From Thiohalobacter sp. (GTDB taxonomy: Bacteria; Pseudomonadota; Gammaproteobacteria; Thiohalobacterales; Thiohalobacteraceae), in the NCBI RefSeq assembly GCF_027000115.1, contig NZ_JALTON010000053.1:1-64000 (forward strand): a stretch of DNA of 64,000 nt, in the 5' to 3' direction. The notes under the pieces were generated by a model. The model had not been told where the DNA came from, made no database searches, and worked only from the letters and a program-made list of their open reading frames with translations. Numbering within the stretch: position 1 is the first letter of the stretch; each line of letters begins with the position of its first letter. Below are positions 33,729 through 42,445 of the stretch, piece by piece. The position numbers were made by a program, and so were the translations under genes.

Positions 33729-35036
33729 TCAACCCGCCGCCGCTACGGGAGACGCCCGGTACAGGTCATCCCGTCGCAGCGGCAACTCCAGGGTATCGTG
33801 CACCCGTCCACCCAGAATCTGATAGACGTTGATGCTGCCCTCGTAGAAATAATGGGCACAACCCGCCATGTACAGCCGCCACAGCCGCCAGGTCCGCCGA
33901 TCGGCGCAGGCCGCGGCTGCCTTCTGGCTGGCCTCGAGGCGGGATACCCAGTGGCGCAGGGTCAGGGCGTAATGGCGCCGCAGGCTCTCGACATCGGCGA
34001 TCTCGAAACCAGCCTGTTCCATGGCCTGGACAACCTGCCCGAACCGTGCCAGCTCGCCATCGGGAAAGATGTAGCGATTCATGAACCGGGTCAGCGGCGT
34101 GTCCCGCCAGCCATGCTCGCTGGTGATCCCGTGATTGAGAAACAGGCCGCCCGGGCGCAGCAGCCGATGCACCGTTTCGAAGTAGCGCGGGAAATTGGCC
34201 ACTCCGATGTGTTCGAACATGCCGACACTGACAATGCGGTCATATACCGCACTGCCCTCGAGTTCACGATAGTCGCGCAATTCGATCCGGACCTGCCCCT
34301 CCAGGCCTTCGGTCCGCACACGCTCCCGGGCCCAGTGATACTGCTCTTCACTGAGGGTAATCCCATGCACCTTTGCGCCATGGCGCCGCGCCGCCCAGCA
34401 GGCGAGCGCACCCCAGCCGCAGCCGATGTCGAGCAGGTGCTGCCCTCGTCGCAGCCGCAGCTTGCGGCAGATATACTCCAGCTTGTCGCGCTGGGCCTCC
34501 TCCAGGGACTGGTCCGGGTCACGAAAATAGGCGCAGGAGTACACCCGCTCGGCATCCAGCCATAGGCCATAGAAGTCGTTGCCGACATCGTAATGGCGGG
34601 CGATGGCGGAAGAGGAATTGGGTTCCGGCCCGGCGCCCCGGCCAGCCCCAGCAGCGGTACCGCTGCGCGGCAGGCGCCAGGCCCGGCCCGCCAGGCGCAG
34701 CCGGTTGGCCAACGGCAATGACAGCGTTTCGAAGTGACCGGCCAGAGTGAACAGGGATTCCAGATCACCTTCCACCTCCACCCGCTCGGCCAGATAGGCC
34801 TCGGCGAGCTGCAGCAGGTCGCGCACGAGGATCAGATCGCGCAACACTCCGGGATCGCGCAGCAGGATCCGGCAACGCGCATTGGCCGGTCCGGCGACCT
34901 GCTGTCCATCCCAAAGCGCCACTGAAACCGGTGCTCGGCTGCCTGCCAGCAGCTGCGTCACAATATACTTGCCCAGGCGCAAATCCTTCTGCTTGTGCGC
35001 CCGCCCGAATGCCGGCTCTTCCGCAATCCCGCTCAT
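33729..35036 (-). CDS. Cyclopropane-fatty-acyl-phospholipid synthase-like methyltransferase (paralogue 2)
   Basis: 435 residues, same architecture as the gene at 13186-14481: N-terminal domain then RHYDVGNDFYGLWLD, SCAYF, LLDIGCGWGALACWAA, GMFEHIGVANFPRYF and a long C-terminal MAGCAHYFYEGSINVYQILGG. Conserved catalytic-site segments are retained. Placed between the MerR gene and the YHS gene, so possibly metal-stress-linked lipid modification. The two paralogues share most motifs but differ in their N-terminal regions. Confidence 0.9.
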   Translation of the reverse strand: MSGIAEEPAFGRAHKQKDLRLGKYIVTQLLAGSRAPVSVALWDGQQVAGPANARCRILLRDPGVLRDLILVRDLLQLAEAYLAERVEVEGDLESLFTLAGHFETLSLPLANRLRLAGRAWRLPRSGTAAGAGRGAGPEPNSSSAIARHYDVGNDFYGLWLDAERVYSCAYFRDPDQSLEEAQRDKLEYICRKLRLRRGQHLLDIGCGWGALACWAARRHGAKVHGITLSEEQYHWARERVRTEGLEGQVRIELRDYRELEGSAVYDRIVSVGMFEHIGVANFPRYFETVHRLLRPGGLFLNHGITSEHGWRDTPLTRFMNRYIFPDGELARFGQVVQAMEQAGFEIADVESLRRHYALTLRHWVSRLEASQKAAAACADRRTWRLWRLYMAGCAHYFYEGSINVYQILGGRVHDTLELPLRRDDLYRASPVAAAG

Positions 35037-35043
35037 ATCCCCT

Positions 35044-35067
35044 CCTCACGCCTCACGCCTCACGCCC
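35044..35067. repeat. Short tandem CTCACGC repeat
   Basis: About three and a half units of a 7-bp sequence, just upstream of the second CFA-synthase-like gene on the minus strand. Possibly slippage-prone; too short to be a CRISPR or regulatory array. Confidence 0.6.
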
Positions 35068-35112
35068 ACAGTCTGGAACCTACGCCCAGCACCCAGGTCA
35101 AGACATCGAACA

Positions 35113-35562
35113 TCACGAGGGGGCAATGGCCTGTTCGTCTTCCGACTCGATCAGATGGCACACCTGATCACCGTCCGGAACGCCGTCCGGCAGGTGCTGC
35201 CAGCGTTCCAGTGCACGTTCCATGCGCGTCTGCAGCGCGACCAGCTCATTCAGCACCTGTCGATTCTGCGCCACCCGCCGCTCGAGAATGCGGCGAACCC
35301 GCGGGCAGGGCGAGCGCCCTGAGTCGGCGTCCTGCAGGATCTCCGCGATCTCCTTCAGGCTGAACCCCAGCCGCTGGACCCGACGAAGGAAACGAATCCG
35401 CTTGGCATCACGCGGTCGGTAGCGACGATAGCCGTTGGCAGGATCGCGAGCCGGCTGCAACAGACCACGACGGGTGTAGTGACGCACCGCGTGCACGGTG
35501 GTCTCCGCGGCACGCGCCAGCTGTGCGACGGTCAGCCCCTGATTTCCGTTCCCCGAAGCCAT
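35113..35562 (-). CDS. MerR family metal-responsive regulator
   Basis: 149 residues from the ATG at 35562. MerR helix-turn-helix (LTVAQLARAAETTVHAVRHYTRRGLL) and the family PANGYRRYRPRD segment, long dimerisation helix, and two cysteines that could bind metal: C86 in SPCPRVRRIL and C135 in QVCHLIE, near the positions used by ZntR/CadR/HmrR-type sensors. It lies 37 nt downstream of the P1B-ATPase gene, its likely target operon. Confidence 0.88.
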   Translation of the reverse strand: MASGNGNQGLTVAQLARAAETTVHAVRHYTRRGLLQPARDPANGYRRYRPRDAKRIRFLRRVQRLGFSLKEIAEILQDADSGRSPCPRVRRILERRVAQNRQVLNELVALQTRMERALERWQHLPDGVPDGDQVCHLIESEDEQAIAPS

Positions 35563-35599
35563 TCCGCCATCACCAGCGGTCACTGATGCAACATGCGGG

Positions 35600-38224
35600 C
35601 TACAGTCGCACGCGCCGCAGCCGCAGGGCATTGGCGATCACCGACACCGAACTGAAGCTCATGGCAGCGGCGGCGATGATCGGTGACAGCAGCAAACCGA
35701 ATGCGGGATACAGCACGCCGGCGGCGACAGGCACGCCCAGCGAGTTGTAGATGAAGGCGAAGAACAGATTCTGGCGTATATTGCGCATGACCGCGCGACT
35801 GAGCCGGCGCGCCCGCACGATGCCGCGCAGGTCCCCCTTGACCAGGGTCACGCCGGCGCTCTCCATGGCAATATCGGTGCCCGTGCCCATGGCGATGCCG
35901 ACATGGGCCTGGGCCAGCGCCGGGGCGTCGTTGATGCCGTCGCCGGCCATGGCCACCATGCGGCCCTCGGCCTGCAGTTTCTTGACCACTTCCACCTTCT
36001 GTTCGGGCAGCACCTCGGCCTCGACGCGATCGATGTTCAGCTTCCGTGCGACGGCCTCGGCGGTGGTCCGGCTGTCCCCCGTGAGCATGACGATCTCCAG
36101 CCCTTCCCGGTGGAGATCGGCGATGGCCTCGGGCGTGGTGGGCTTGATGGGGTCGGCGACGCCCAGCAGGCCGGCGGCACGGTCGTCGATGGCGACAAAC
36201 ATCACCGTTTGACCCTCGCCCCGCAACCGTTCTGCAACCGCCGGCAGATCACCGAAGTCGATACCCAGATCGGCCATCAGCCGCGCATTGCCCAGTGCCA
36301 CCCGCCTGTCCCCGACGGTTCCGTTGACACCCTTGCCCGTGATGGCCTCGAATTCATTCGGCGACGAGAGTTCCAGCGCACGCGCCTCGGCCCCGCGAAC
36401 GATCGCCGCCGCCAATGGATGCTCGCTGCCTCGCTCCAGGCTGGCTGCCAGGCGCACCAGCGCCTGTTCCTCGAAACCCTCGGCGGGCGTCACGCTGACC
36501 AGTTCCGGATGCCCTTCGGTCAGGGTCCCGGTCTTGTCCACCACCAGCACATCGACCTTGCGCATGATCTCGAGCGCGGTGGCATCCTTGAACAGCACGC
36601 CCATGGTCGCGCCCTTGCCGGTACCGACCATGATGGACATAGGCGTCGCCAGGCCCAGAGCGCAGGGACAGGCAATAATGAGTACGGCGACGGAATTGAC
36701 GATGGCGTGGGCGAGTCTGGGCTCGGGCCCGATGCTGAACCAGGCCACGAAGGCCACGATTGCGATCAGCACCACGGCCGGCACGAACCAGGCCGAGACC
36801 TGATCGGCCAGCTTCTGGATGGGCGCGCGCGAGCGCTGTGCCTCGCTCACCATGCGCACGATCTGCGACAGCAGGGTATCGGCACCCACCTTCTCGGCAC
36901 GCATGAGCAGGCTGCCATTGCCGTTGATGGTGGCGCCGATGACGGTATCGCCCGGCTGCTTCTTCACCGGCAGGGGCTCACCGGTGACCATCGACTCGTC
37001 GACGGTGCTGCTGCCCTCGAGCACGGTGCCGTCCACCGGAATCTTTTCTCCGGGACGCACCCGGAGGCGGTCGCCGACCTGGACCTTGTCCAGTGGCATG
37101 TCCTCTTCGCGGCCATCCTCGCGGACGATACGGGCGGTACTGGGCGCCAGCCCCAGCAGCATCTGGATAGCGGCGCTGGTTCGCGATCGTGCCCTCAACT
37201 CCAGCACCTGCCCCAGCAGCACTAGGGCCGTGATCACGGCGGCCGCTTCGAAGTACACCGAGACGGTCCCGTCATCATGTCGCATGCTGGGCGGGAACAG
37301 TTGCGGCGCGATCAGGGCCACCACGCTGTAGGTCCAGGCGACCGCCACGCCGAGGCCGATCAGGGTGAACATGTTCAGGTTCCAGGTCACCACGGACTGC
37401 CAGCCACGGACGAAGAAGGGCCAGCCACCCCAGAGCACCACAGGCGTGGCGAGCGCGAACTCGATCCACTGGACCGTTTTCATGGAAAGACCGGACGGCA
37501 ACCACTGCGGCGCCAGGTCCGCCACCATGGCCAGCACGAACACGGGCAGGGCGAGGACCGCACCCACCCAGAAGCGCCGGGTCATGTCGATCAGCTCGGG
37601 ATTCTCCTCGACCTCCGCCGTGACGGTGCGAGGTTCCAGCGCCATCCCGCACTTGGGACAGTTCCCCGGATGGTCCTGCACCACCTCGGGGTGCATGGGA
37701 CAGACGTATTCGGTCTTGACCGCGGGCTGCGGCGCCGTTTCCGGCTCCAGCGCCATACCACACTTGGGACAGGTGCCCGGCCCCTTCTGCCGCACCTCCG
37801 GGTGCATGGGACAGGTGTAGATGGTTTCCACGTCGATGCCGCAGACATCGCCTTCGCAAGGCGCCCGTTCGCTGTCCGTTTCGCCATCCGTCGACGACGC
37901 ACCCACCGAGGGTCGGCCTGTGGCATGCCCCGCACCGCCGGACTTCGGCAGGTAGCGTTCGGGATCCTCGGAAAACTTGTGCTGGCAGCTCTCGCTGCAG
38001 AAGTGGAAGGTCACACCCGAATGATCCAGCTTCCAGGGCGACTCCTCTCCGACCTCCATGCCGCAGACCGGGTCCTGCCATGGCGGTCCGGCATAGATCC
38101 CGGGATTGCTGTTGAATTTCTCCAGGCAGGACTCGGAACAGAACAGGTAATTGCGCCCGGCATGTTCCGCCCGCCAGGGTGAGTCATCCGCGACCTGCAT
38201 ACCACAAACTGGGTCTTTCGCCAT
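35600..38224 (-). CDS. P1B-ATPase with two YHS and two HMBD domains
   Basis: 874 residues. The N-terminus has two YHS domains (about 3-45 and 50-92; C7, C29, C33, C54, C76, C80) and two heavy-metal-binding domains, YTCPMHPE (137-144) with CPKCGM, and YVCPMHPE (173-180) with CPKCGM, but no HMA domain. The core is complete: TGEP, CPC ([11 protein letters not shown]), [24 protein letters not shown]. Last helices have YNSLG and SFSSVSV, the P1B-1 Cu/Ag signature. AAGGAG before the ATG. Followed by the MerR gene. Confidence 0.93.
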   Translation of the reverse strand: MAKDPVCGMQVADDSPWRAEHAGRNYLFCSESCLEKFNSNPGIYAGPPWQDPVCGMEVGEESPWKLDHSGVTFHFCSESCQHKFSEDPERYLPKSGGAGHATGRPSVGASSTDGETDSERAPCEGDVCGIDVETIYTCPMHPEVRQKGPGTCPKCGMALEPETAPQPAVKTEYVCPMHPEVVQDHPGNCPKCGMALEPRTVTAEVEENPELIDMTRRFWVGAVLALPVFVLAMVADLAPQWLPSGLSMKTVQWIEFALATPVVLWGGWPFFVRGWQSVVTWNLNMFTLIGLGVAVAWTYSVVALIAPQLFPPSMRHDDGTVSVYFEAAAVITALVLLGQVLELRARSRTSAAIQMLLGLAPSTARIVREDGREEDMPLDKVQVGDRLRVRPGEKIPVDGTVLEGSSTVDESMVTGEPLPVKKQPGDTVIGATINGNGSLLMRAEKVGADTLLSQIVRMVSEAQRSRAPIQKLADQVSAWFVPAVVLIAIVAFVAWFSIGPEPRLAHAIVNSVAVLIIACPCALGLATPMSIMVGTGKGATMGVLFKDATALEIMRKVDVLVVDKTGTLTEGHPELVSVTPAEGFEEQALVRLAASLERGSEHPLAAAIVRGAEARALELSSPNEFEAITGKGVNGTVGDRRVALGNARLMADLGIDFGDLPAVAERLRGEGQTVMFVAIDDRAAGLLGVADPIKPTTPEAIADLHREGLEIVMLTGDSRTTAEAVARKLNIDRVEAEVLPEQKVEVVKKLQAEGRMVAMAGDGINDAPALAQAHVGIAMGTGTDIAMESAGVTLVKGDLRGIVRARRLSRAVMRNIRQNLFFAFIYNSLGVPVAAGVLYPAFGLLLSPIIAAAAMSFSSVSVIANALRLRRVRL

Positions 38225-38260
38225 GTTCAGCTCCTTGTTCTTGTCCCTGGATATTTCGAC

Positions 38261-38587
38261 TCAGGAACCGGGCTCCACCAGTGGCGCTCGGGTCCGTATC
38301 CGGTAAACCTGCTGGACCGGGAGGATGGCGACGATGCCATCGCCGGCCTCGCCTGTCGCGGCCTCTTCCATGATTGCCTGCGCAAGGCGCTCGGCGCGAT
38401 CGGCACGGGTAAAGATCTCCACGCGCGCATGGTTCACCAGCCAGTCCTTGTTGAAAAAATCCTTCAGCTCTCCACATCCGCGCACTTCGGTGACGGACAT
38501 GCCGCGGGCACCTTCCGCGGTCACCCGCTCCTCGATGCGTTCCAGCTTCTCCGAACGAACGATTGCAGTCACCTTGGCATAATTCAT
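38261..38587 (-). CDS. PII-like signalling protein
   Basis: 108 residues from the ATG at 38587 (GGAGACC upstream). PII fold: AKVTAIVRSEKLERIEERVTAEGARGMSVTEVRGCGE, then VEIFTRADRAERLAQAIMEEAATGEAGDGIVAILPV, the usual B-loop region. The T-loop is replaced by a short sequence without the uridylylated Tyr, so it is not a standard GlnB/GlnK. Between the P1B-ATPase and a DsbA-like gene, suggesting a metal-export role rather than nitrogen control. Confidence 0.8.
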   Translation of the reverse strand: MNYAKVTAIVRSEKLERIEERVTAEGARGMSVTEVRGCGELKDFFNKDWLVNHARVEIFTRADRAERLAQAIMEEAATGEAGDGIVAILPVQQVYRIRTRAPLVEPGS

Positions 38588-38613
38588 GAGGGTCTCCTGT
38601 TCGACCGTTATAT

Positions 38614-39276
38614 TCAGCACCAGCTCGCCTCGCCGGCCGCGGGATTGCGAAGCAACTCCCGAACATTCGCTTCGATGACGCTGTACCCGAGGTTGCCGTA
38701 CAGCCGCTGGCGCCCGTCGTTCAGCACCATCGTTGGACTGCCCTGCACCGCGTGTAGTTCCCGATCGGACAGATCCCGGAACAGTGCCGCCTGGGCCTCG
38801 CCGGACTCCATCGCTTCCCGCAAAGGCTCCACGGCAAGGCCCTGCTCGCGCGCAATGGCATCCAGCACCCGACAGTCCGACACATCCCTGGCCTCGGCAA
38901 AGAAGGCCTCCCGCACGGCCCAGTCCAGCCGCTCCGCCTGCTCGGGAGACGTCACGATCTGGGCGGTCTTGAGATAAAGGTGGGCATTGGCGGAGATGAC
39001 CGGCCGCACGCTATCCCAGACTGCGGGATTCAGCACCACGTGCTGCCAGCCGGCCGCAATCCCGCGCACATGCGCCCTGAAGTTCTCGAAGCCCTCGTCG
39101 TCCCCATACCCATGCGCGCGCACGCGGCCCTGCGCAGCGGCAAACACCTGGAGATAGCGGAACCGTATCCTCACCTGCGGACCGAAGGTTTCCCGCAACT
39201 GCTCGATTCTGGGCCTGGCCCCATAGGCCCAGATGCAGAGCACATCGGTGAAGTAGTCGATGACGACCTGCTTCAT
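38614..39276 (-). CDS. DsbA-family oxidoreductase with altered active site
   Basis: 220 residues, cytoplasmic (no signal peptide). DsbA/2-hydroxychromene-2-carboxylate isomerase fold: VIDYFTDVLCIWAYGA at the start and QGSPTMVLNDGRQRLYGNLG at the cis-proline. Only one cysteine (C14) stands at the active-site position, giving CIWA rather than CxxC, so disulfide exchange by the normal mechanism is unlikely; glutathione or isomerase chemistry is possible. Confidence 0.8.
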   Translation of the reverse strand: MKQVVIDYFTDVLCIWAYGARPRIEQLRETFGPQVRIRFRYLQVFAAAQGRVRAHGYGDDEGFENFRAHVRGIAAGWQHVVLNPAVWDSVRPVISANAHLYLKTAQIVTSPEQAERLDWAVREAFFAEARDVSDCRVLDAIAREQGLAVEPLREAMESGEAQAALFRDLSDRELHAVQGSPTMVLNDGRQRLYGNLGYSVIEANVRELLRNPAAGEASWC

Positions 39277-39283
39277 CCCCGAC

Positions 39284-39400
39284 TCAGCCCCCGTTTCTGC
39301 GCAGCAGCAGAACGACCACCACGATCAGCAGGATCAACAGCAGCCAGCCGCCGCCATGGCTCCAGCCCCAGAAACCCCATCCCGCCGTTCCGTCATGCAT
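39284..39400 (-). CDS. 38-residue single-helix membrane protein
   Basis: 39 codons including stop, with GCGGAGA upstream. A Gly/Trp-rich head (GWGFWGWSHGGGW) precedes one helix (LLLILLIVVVVLLL) and a basic tail RRNGG, so an N-out orientation is likely. It lies 7 nt upstream of the DsbA-like gene start and 55 nt downstream of the Met-rich gene. Not recognised beyond similarity in layout to small proteins near SHOCT genes. Confidence 0.6.
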   Translation of the reverse strand: MHDGTAGWGFWGWSHGGGWLLLILLIVVVVLLLRRNGG

Positions 39401-39455
39401 GACTTGTCTCCGCATTTGTGCCCGGCCCGCAGGATGCGCGGGCCGGGCGTGCACC

Positions 39456-39881
39456 TTACTCTTCCATCATGCGCATCTGCTCGCGCTGGTGCTGCATCAT
39501 CTGCTCCATCATGTGCTGCATCATGTCCATGCGCCTCTGCATTGCATCCATGCGACCCATCATGTCATCACCGGATGCCTTGTCGCCGCCCATCATGCCG
39601 CGGTCTGTATTTCCCATCATGCGCATGCCCTCCATCATCTGATCCATGTGCTCGCGCATGAGCTGGCGGTGGCGGTCAGGGTCGCGGGTGGTCCGGGCCT
39701 CGTCCATGAGCTGTTGCATGCGCGACATCCGGTCTTCCATGCCCATGCCTTCAGCCATGTGGCCAGTGCGGCCGGCATCCTGACCGGACATCATCCGGCC
39801 CGACATGCCACCACCCATGCCGGCCGCCCAGGCCTGCGCCGTGACAAACAGGGAAATCCATGCGAGCTGCTTCAGCTTCAT
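39456..39881 (-). CDS. Methionine-rich periplasmic protein
   Basis: 141 residues from the ATG at 39881 (AAGGAG upstream). Signal peptide of 19 residues (TAQAWA), then a soluble helical protein with about 30 Met residues in MxxM and MM patterns (HMMEQMMQ, MRMMGN, MGMEDRMSRM) plus His. This composition suits Cu(I)/Ag(I) binding in the periplasm. A longer upstream open frame is rejected. In the middle of the metal array. Confidence 0.82.
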   Translation of the reverse strand: MKLKQLAWISLFVTAQAWAAGMGGGMSGRMMSGQDAGRTGHMAEGMGMEDRMSRMQQLMDEARTTRDPDRHRQLMREHMDQMMEGMRMMGNTDRGMMGGDKASGDDMMGRMDAMQRRMDMMQHMMEQMMQHQREQMRMMEE

Positions 39882-39910
39882 CGTCACACTCCTTGATCTG
39901 ACACCTTGTT

Positions 39911-40150
39911 TCAGGACCCGGCGCCGGACTCGGCAACGAGCCGGCGCAACTCGGACTCGGTGGGCTGACCGGAATACATCAGGCGGCCATCCACCACGAT
40001 GTTCGGGGAGTGCCGGATGCCCAGACGCTCGGCGAGTTCCGGCGCCTCCTCGATGAAGACGACTTCGTAGGGCACGCCCAGATCCTGCAGCTCGCGCTCC
40101 AGATTGGGGCGGTGGCTGCAACTTCGGGTACACACGACTTGCACATTCAT
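39911..40150 (-). CDS. Small thioredoxin-fold protein
   Basis: 79 residues. A glutaredoxin-like fold with CTRSCSH near residues 7-13 (two Cys separated by three residues, not CxxC) and HSPNIVVDGRLMYSG as the cis-proline strand. Resembles the small thioredoxin-like proteins of arsenic and mercury operons. No signal peptide, so cytoplasmic. Preceded by GGAGAGC; 29 nt before the Met-rich gene start. Confidence 0.8.
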   Translation of the reverse strand: MNVQVVCTRSCSHRPNLERELQDLGVPYEVVFIEEAPELAERLGIRHSPNIVVDGRLMYSGQPTESELRRLVAESGAGS

Positions 40151-40174
40151 TCGTGGCTCTCCTTTTTCTCGGCT

Positions 40175-40462
40175 TCAGTTGCTCTCCTGCAGGAATTTCA
40201 ATACGTCCCGGGTGTCCTGCCCTGTCAGGCCACCACGGATGCGCATGTGGAAGACGATGGGCCGCCACAGGTCATCGCGGAATTCCCGGGGGTCACGGGC
40301 GTTGTGACAACGTGTACAGTTGTTGACCCAGACCTGCGCACCCCGCGCGAAATCGCCCTCCATGTCCTTCACGTTCTCCGCGGCCAGCGCCGGCAGCGCC
40401 GATACCGACACCATCAACAGGCTGCCCAGGCCCAAGACAAGGTTTCGAATCTCGGTTTTCAT
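40175..40462 (-). CDS. Periplasmic cytochrome c
   Basis: 95 residues. Signal peptide (to about residue 28, ALPALAAE), one heme site CTRCH, and a downstream Met in VFHMRIRGGLTGQD as probable sixth ligand. Class I monoheme carrier. GGAGAC upstream. Between the porin and the thioredoxin-fold gene. Confidence 0.87.
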   Translation of the reverse strand: MKTEIRNLVLGLGSLLMVSVSALPALAAENVKDMEGDFARGAQVWVNNCTRCHNARDPREFRDDLWRPIVFHMRIRGGLTGQDTRDVLKFLQESN

Positions 40463-40473
40463 CTCGTGTCTCC

Positions 40474-41721
40474 TCAGAATCCGTAGGCCATCTGCACCAT
40501 CAGGCTGTCATCGTCGGACGGCGCGCCCGACTGCCCGTCGTTGAACTCGTAGGCGATCTTGGCAACCACCTGGGGCGCAAAGAGGTAGTTCAGGCCGACC
40601 GCCCATTGCTTCTGGTCTTCGGAGGCGTGAGGCGAGTCGAAGTCCGTATAGCGGAGCACCGCCTCGAACTTGCTGGGGGTAAGCTTGTAGGCCGCCTGCG
40701 CATACCATGAAGACCAGGTCGCCGAACCCGTTGCGGTGGCCCCGCCCGAGTTGTCGGCACCCACATGGCTGCGGATGTACTCGCTGCGCACGTTGAGCGC
40801 GCCCCAGTGCCAGTTCAGGTCGGCACCCAGCACACGGTAGTCGCGCGCCGCCTGTTGGGTCGCGGTATCGGTCCCATCGAGTCGGGTGACCGCAATCCTG
40901 CCGGAAGCCAGCGAAAGACCCAGTTCGAGATCCTTCGAGGGCAGCAGGCCGAAACGCCCGCCCCAGACCTTCTGGCCGTCGGCATCACGGGTCCGCCCCT
41001 CGGCCATGATGCCTTCGAGTTCCACTTCGCCGTCCTCGGTCACGGCCTCGAGTTCGGGGCCGTTGGCAACATAGAGGGCATAGTTGGCCCTCATGTCTCC
41101 CAGCGGGAAGCCACCGCGTACCTGCAGGCCGGTGTCCGATGCGGGGGCAGCGCCGTCATGGCCGAATCCGGGCGGGGCGGAGGGCAGCTCGTTGATCCAG
41201 CTCGGGTGGAAGTTCTGCCGGAACTGGCCCAGGGGACTCAGGAACTTGCCTGCCACCAGGATCGCATAGTCGTTGAGCACCAGGTCCAGGGTGAGATATT
41301 CCAGCGCGACCTCGGTCTCGCCGTCGGCGGTGTTGGAGAACTCGAGTTCCGACTCGAGGATCATCAGGTCCTTGTACTGGTAATGAAAGATGGGCGAGAA
41401 CTGCACCTGGTCGAAACGCCCCCGGGCATTCTCGTTGTCAGTGTAGCCGACGGAACCGTAACCGGCCAGGTGCACCACCGAGGCGGCATTTTTCCACTCG
41501 GAATGGACCTTGGTGACGTCCTTGACCTCGGACTTCACGGCGGCGGTCTCCTTCTGCTGGGCCTCGAGCTGGGTCTGGATGGCCTGTAGCTGCCGCTGCA
41601 AGGCCTCGACCTGCTGCCTGAGCGCCTCGACATCGGTCGCGGCCGATGCGGACAATGGCAGCAGCGCTGAGACCGCCGCGGCAATCAGGGTTCGTGCGTG
41701 ATGCTGAAATAGGTGTTTCAT
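40474..41721 (-). CDS. Outer-membrane porin with N-terminal coiled coil
   Basis: 415 residues: signal peptide (to about residue 27), a coiled coil (about 30-70; VEALRQQVEALQRQLQAIQ) and a beta-barrel ending in aromatic F (QMAYGF). The N-terminal coiled coil plus barrel is the DcaP/OprP-like porin layout. Substrate not defined; in this island anion or metal passage is possible. GGAGG upstream; 156 bp separate it from the CopL-like gene. Confidence 0.85.
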   Translation of the reverse strand: MKHLFQHHARTLIAAAVSALLPLSASAATDVEALRQQVEALQRQLQAIQTQLEAQQKETAAVKSEVKDVTKVHSEWKNAASVVHLAGYGSVGYTDNENARGRFDQVQFSPIFHYQYKDLMILESELEFSNTADGETEVALEYLTLDLVLNDYAILVAGKFLSPLGQFRQNFHPSWINELPSAPPGFGHDGAAPASDTGLQVRGGFPLGDMRANYALYVANGPELEAVTEDGEVELEGIMAEGRTRDADGQKVWGGRFGLLPSKDLELGLSLASGRIAVTRLDGTDTATQQAARDYRVLGADLNWHWGALNVRSEYIRSHVGADNSGGATATGSATWSSWYAQAAYKLTPSKFEAVLRYTDFDSPHASEDQKQWAVGLNYLFAPQVVAKIAYEFNDGQSGAPSDDDSLMVQMAYGF

Positions 41722-41877
41722 TGCGGTTTCCTCCGATTTCCGGTGACGTGGCAGTCGGGCATTCCGATCACGAGGGCTGGAAGGCCGGCACTGCCCGGAA
41801 TCATCGATCCATGACGCGGGGTGACGGGCACCCGATCCGTACAGGGGTTGTTTGCGACCGCGAGCGGTCGTCGGAGG

Positions 41878-42273
41878 TCAAGCTTTTGGAGGATGGAAGG
41901 GCGGCGCAGTGATAAAACCGTCAGGATGACGCGCAAAAATGATTTCCCACTGCACCAGGGGCAGCGCAAAAGTGGCCGGCGGCAGCGGTGGCATGGCCGT
42001 GTTCAAATGTGCGGACGTGCAGCCACCGGCGCAGTCGCTCTGATGGAAAAATACGTTACAGCAGCAACAGCTCGCGTCAGAAGACAGCCTGGCCTCCGCC
42101 CGCGCCTCAGCAACATGGTCGCAGTCGGACATGCCGACGCTCGCCATCCCGTCGGTCTGGGTCCGGCTGGGCTGGGCATAGCCAGCCAGTGGCAGCACGC
42201 CCAGCGCACAGACCAGCCAGGTGACCAGCAGGTGCCGGAAACGAGTCATGGCCGATGGGCGGCGGGGGTTCAT
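41878..42273 (-). CDS. CopL-like secreted cysteine-rich small protein (copy 1)
   Basis: About 131 residues from the ATG at 42273; an ATG at 42249 is the alternative and neither has a strong ribosome site. Hydrophobic signal (LLVTWLVCALGVLPLAGYA), a cluster SDASCCCCNVFF plus SDCAGGCTSAH, and a C-terminal FITAPPFHPPKA. The Cys cluster is typical of DUF2946/CopL-like small metal-resistance proteins. The related gene at 49445-49858 bounds the other side of the cus genes. Confidence 0.6.
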   Translation of the reverse strand: MNPRRPSAMTRFRHLLVTWLVCALGVLPLAGYAQPSRTQTDGMASVGMSDCDHVAEARAEARLSSDASCCCCNVFFHQSDCAGGCTSAHLNTAMPPLPPATFALPLVQWEIIFARHPDGFITAPPFHPPKA

Positions 42274-42445
42274 GGCTGATGGACTTTCCCTGGACTGACG
42301 CAACCTCGATGGGTGCAGTATGAACACCCTGATCGAGGCCCGTCTTGATCCCGGTCAAGAAAAAGCCGAACAATTCCCACACAAAACAAGCAGTATAATG
42401 CAAGAGCGCTCGCTGAGCATATTCCGTGGCCCGCGGCGAAAGATC

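Noticed and set aside
35044-35067. Possible CRISPR-like short repeat
   Set aside because: Only a 7-bp tandem unit with no spacers; no cas genes in the window.
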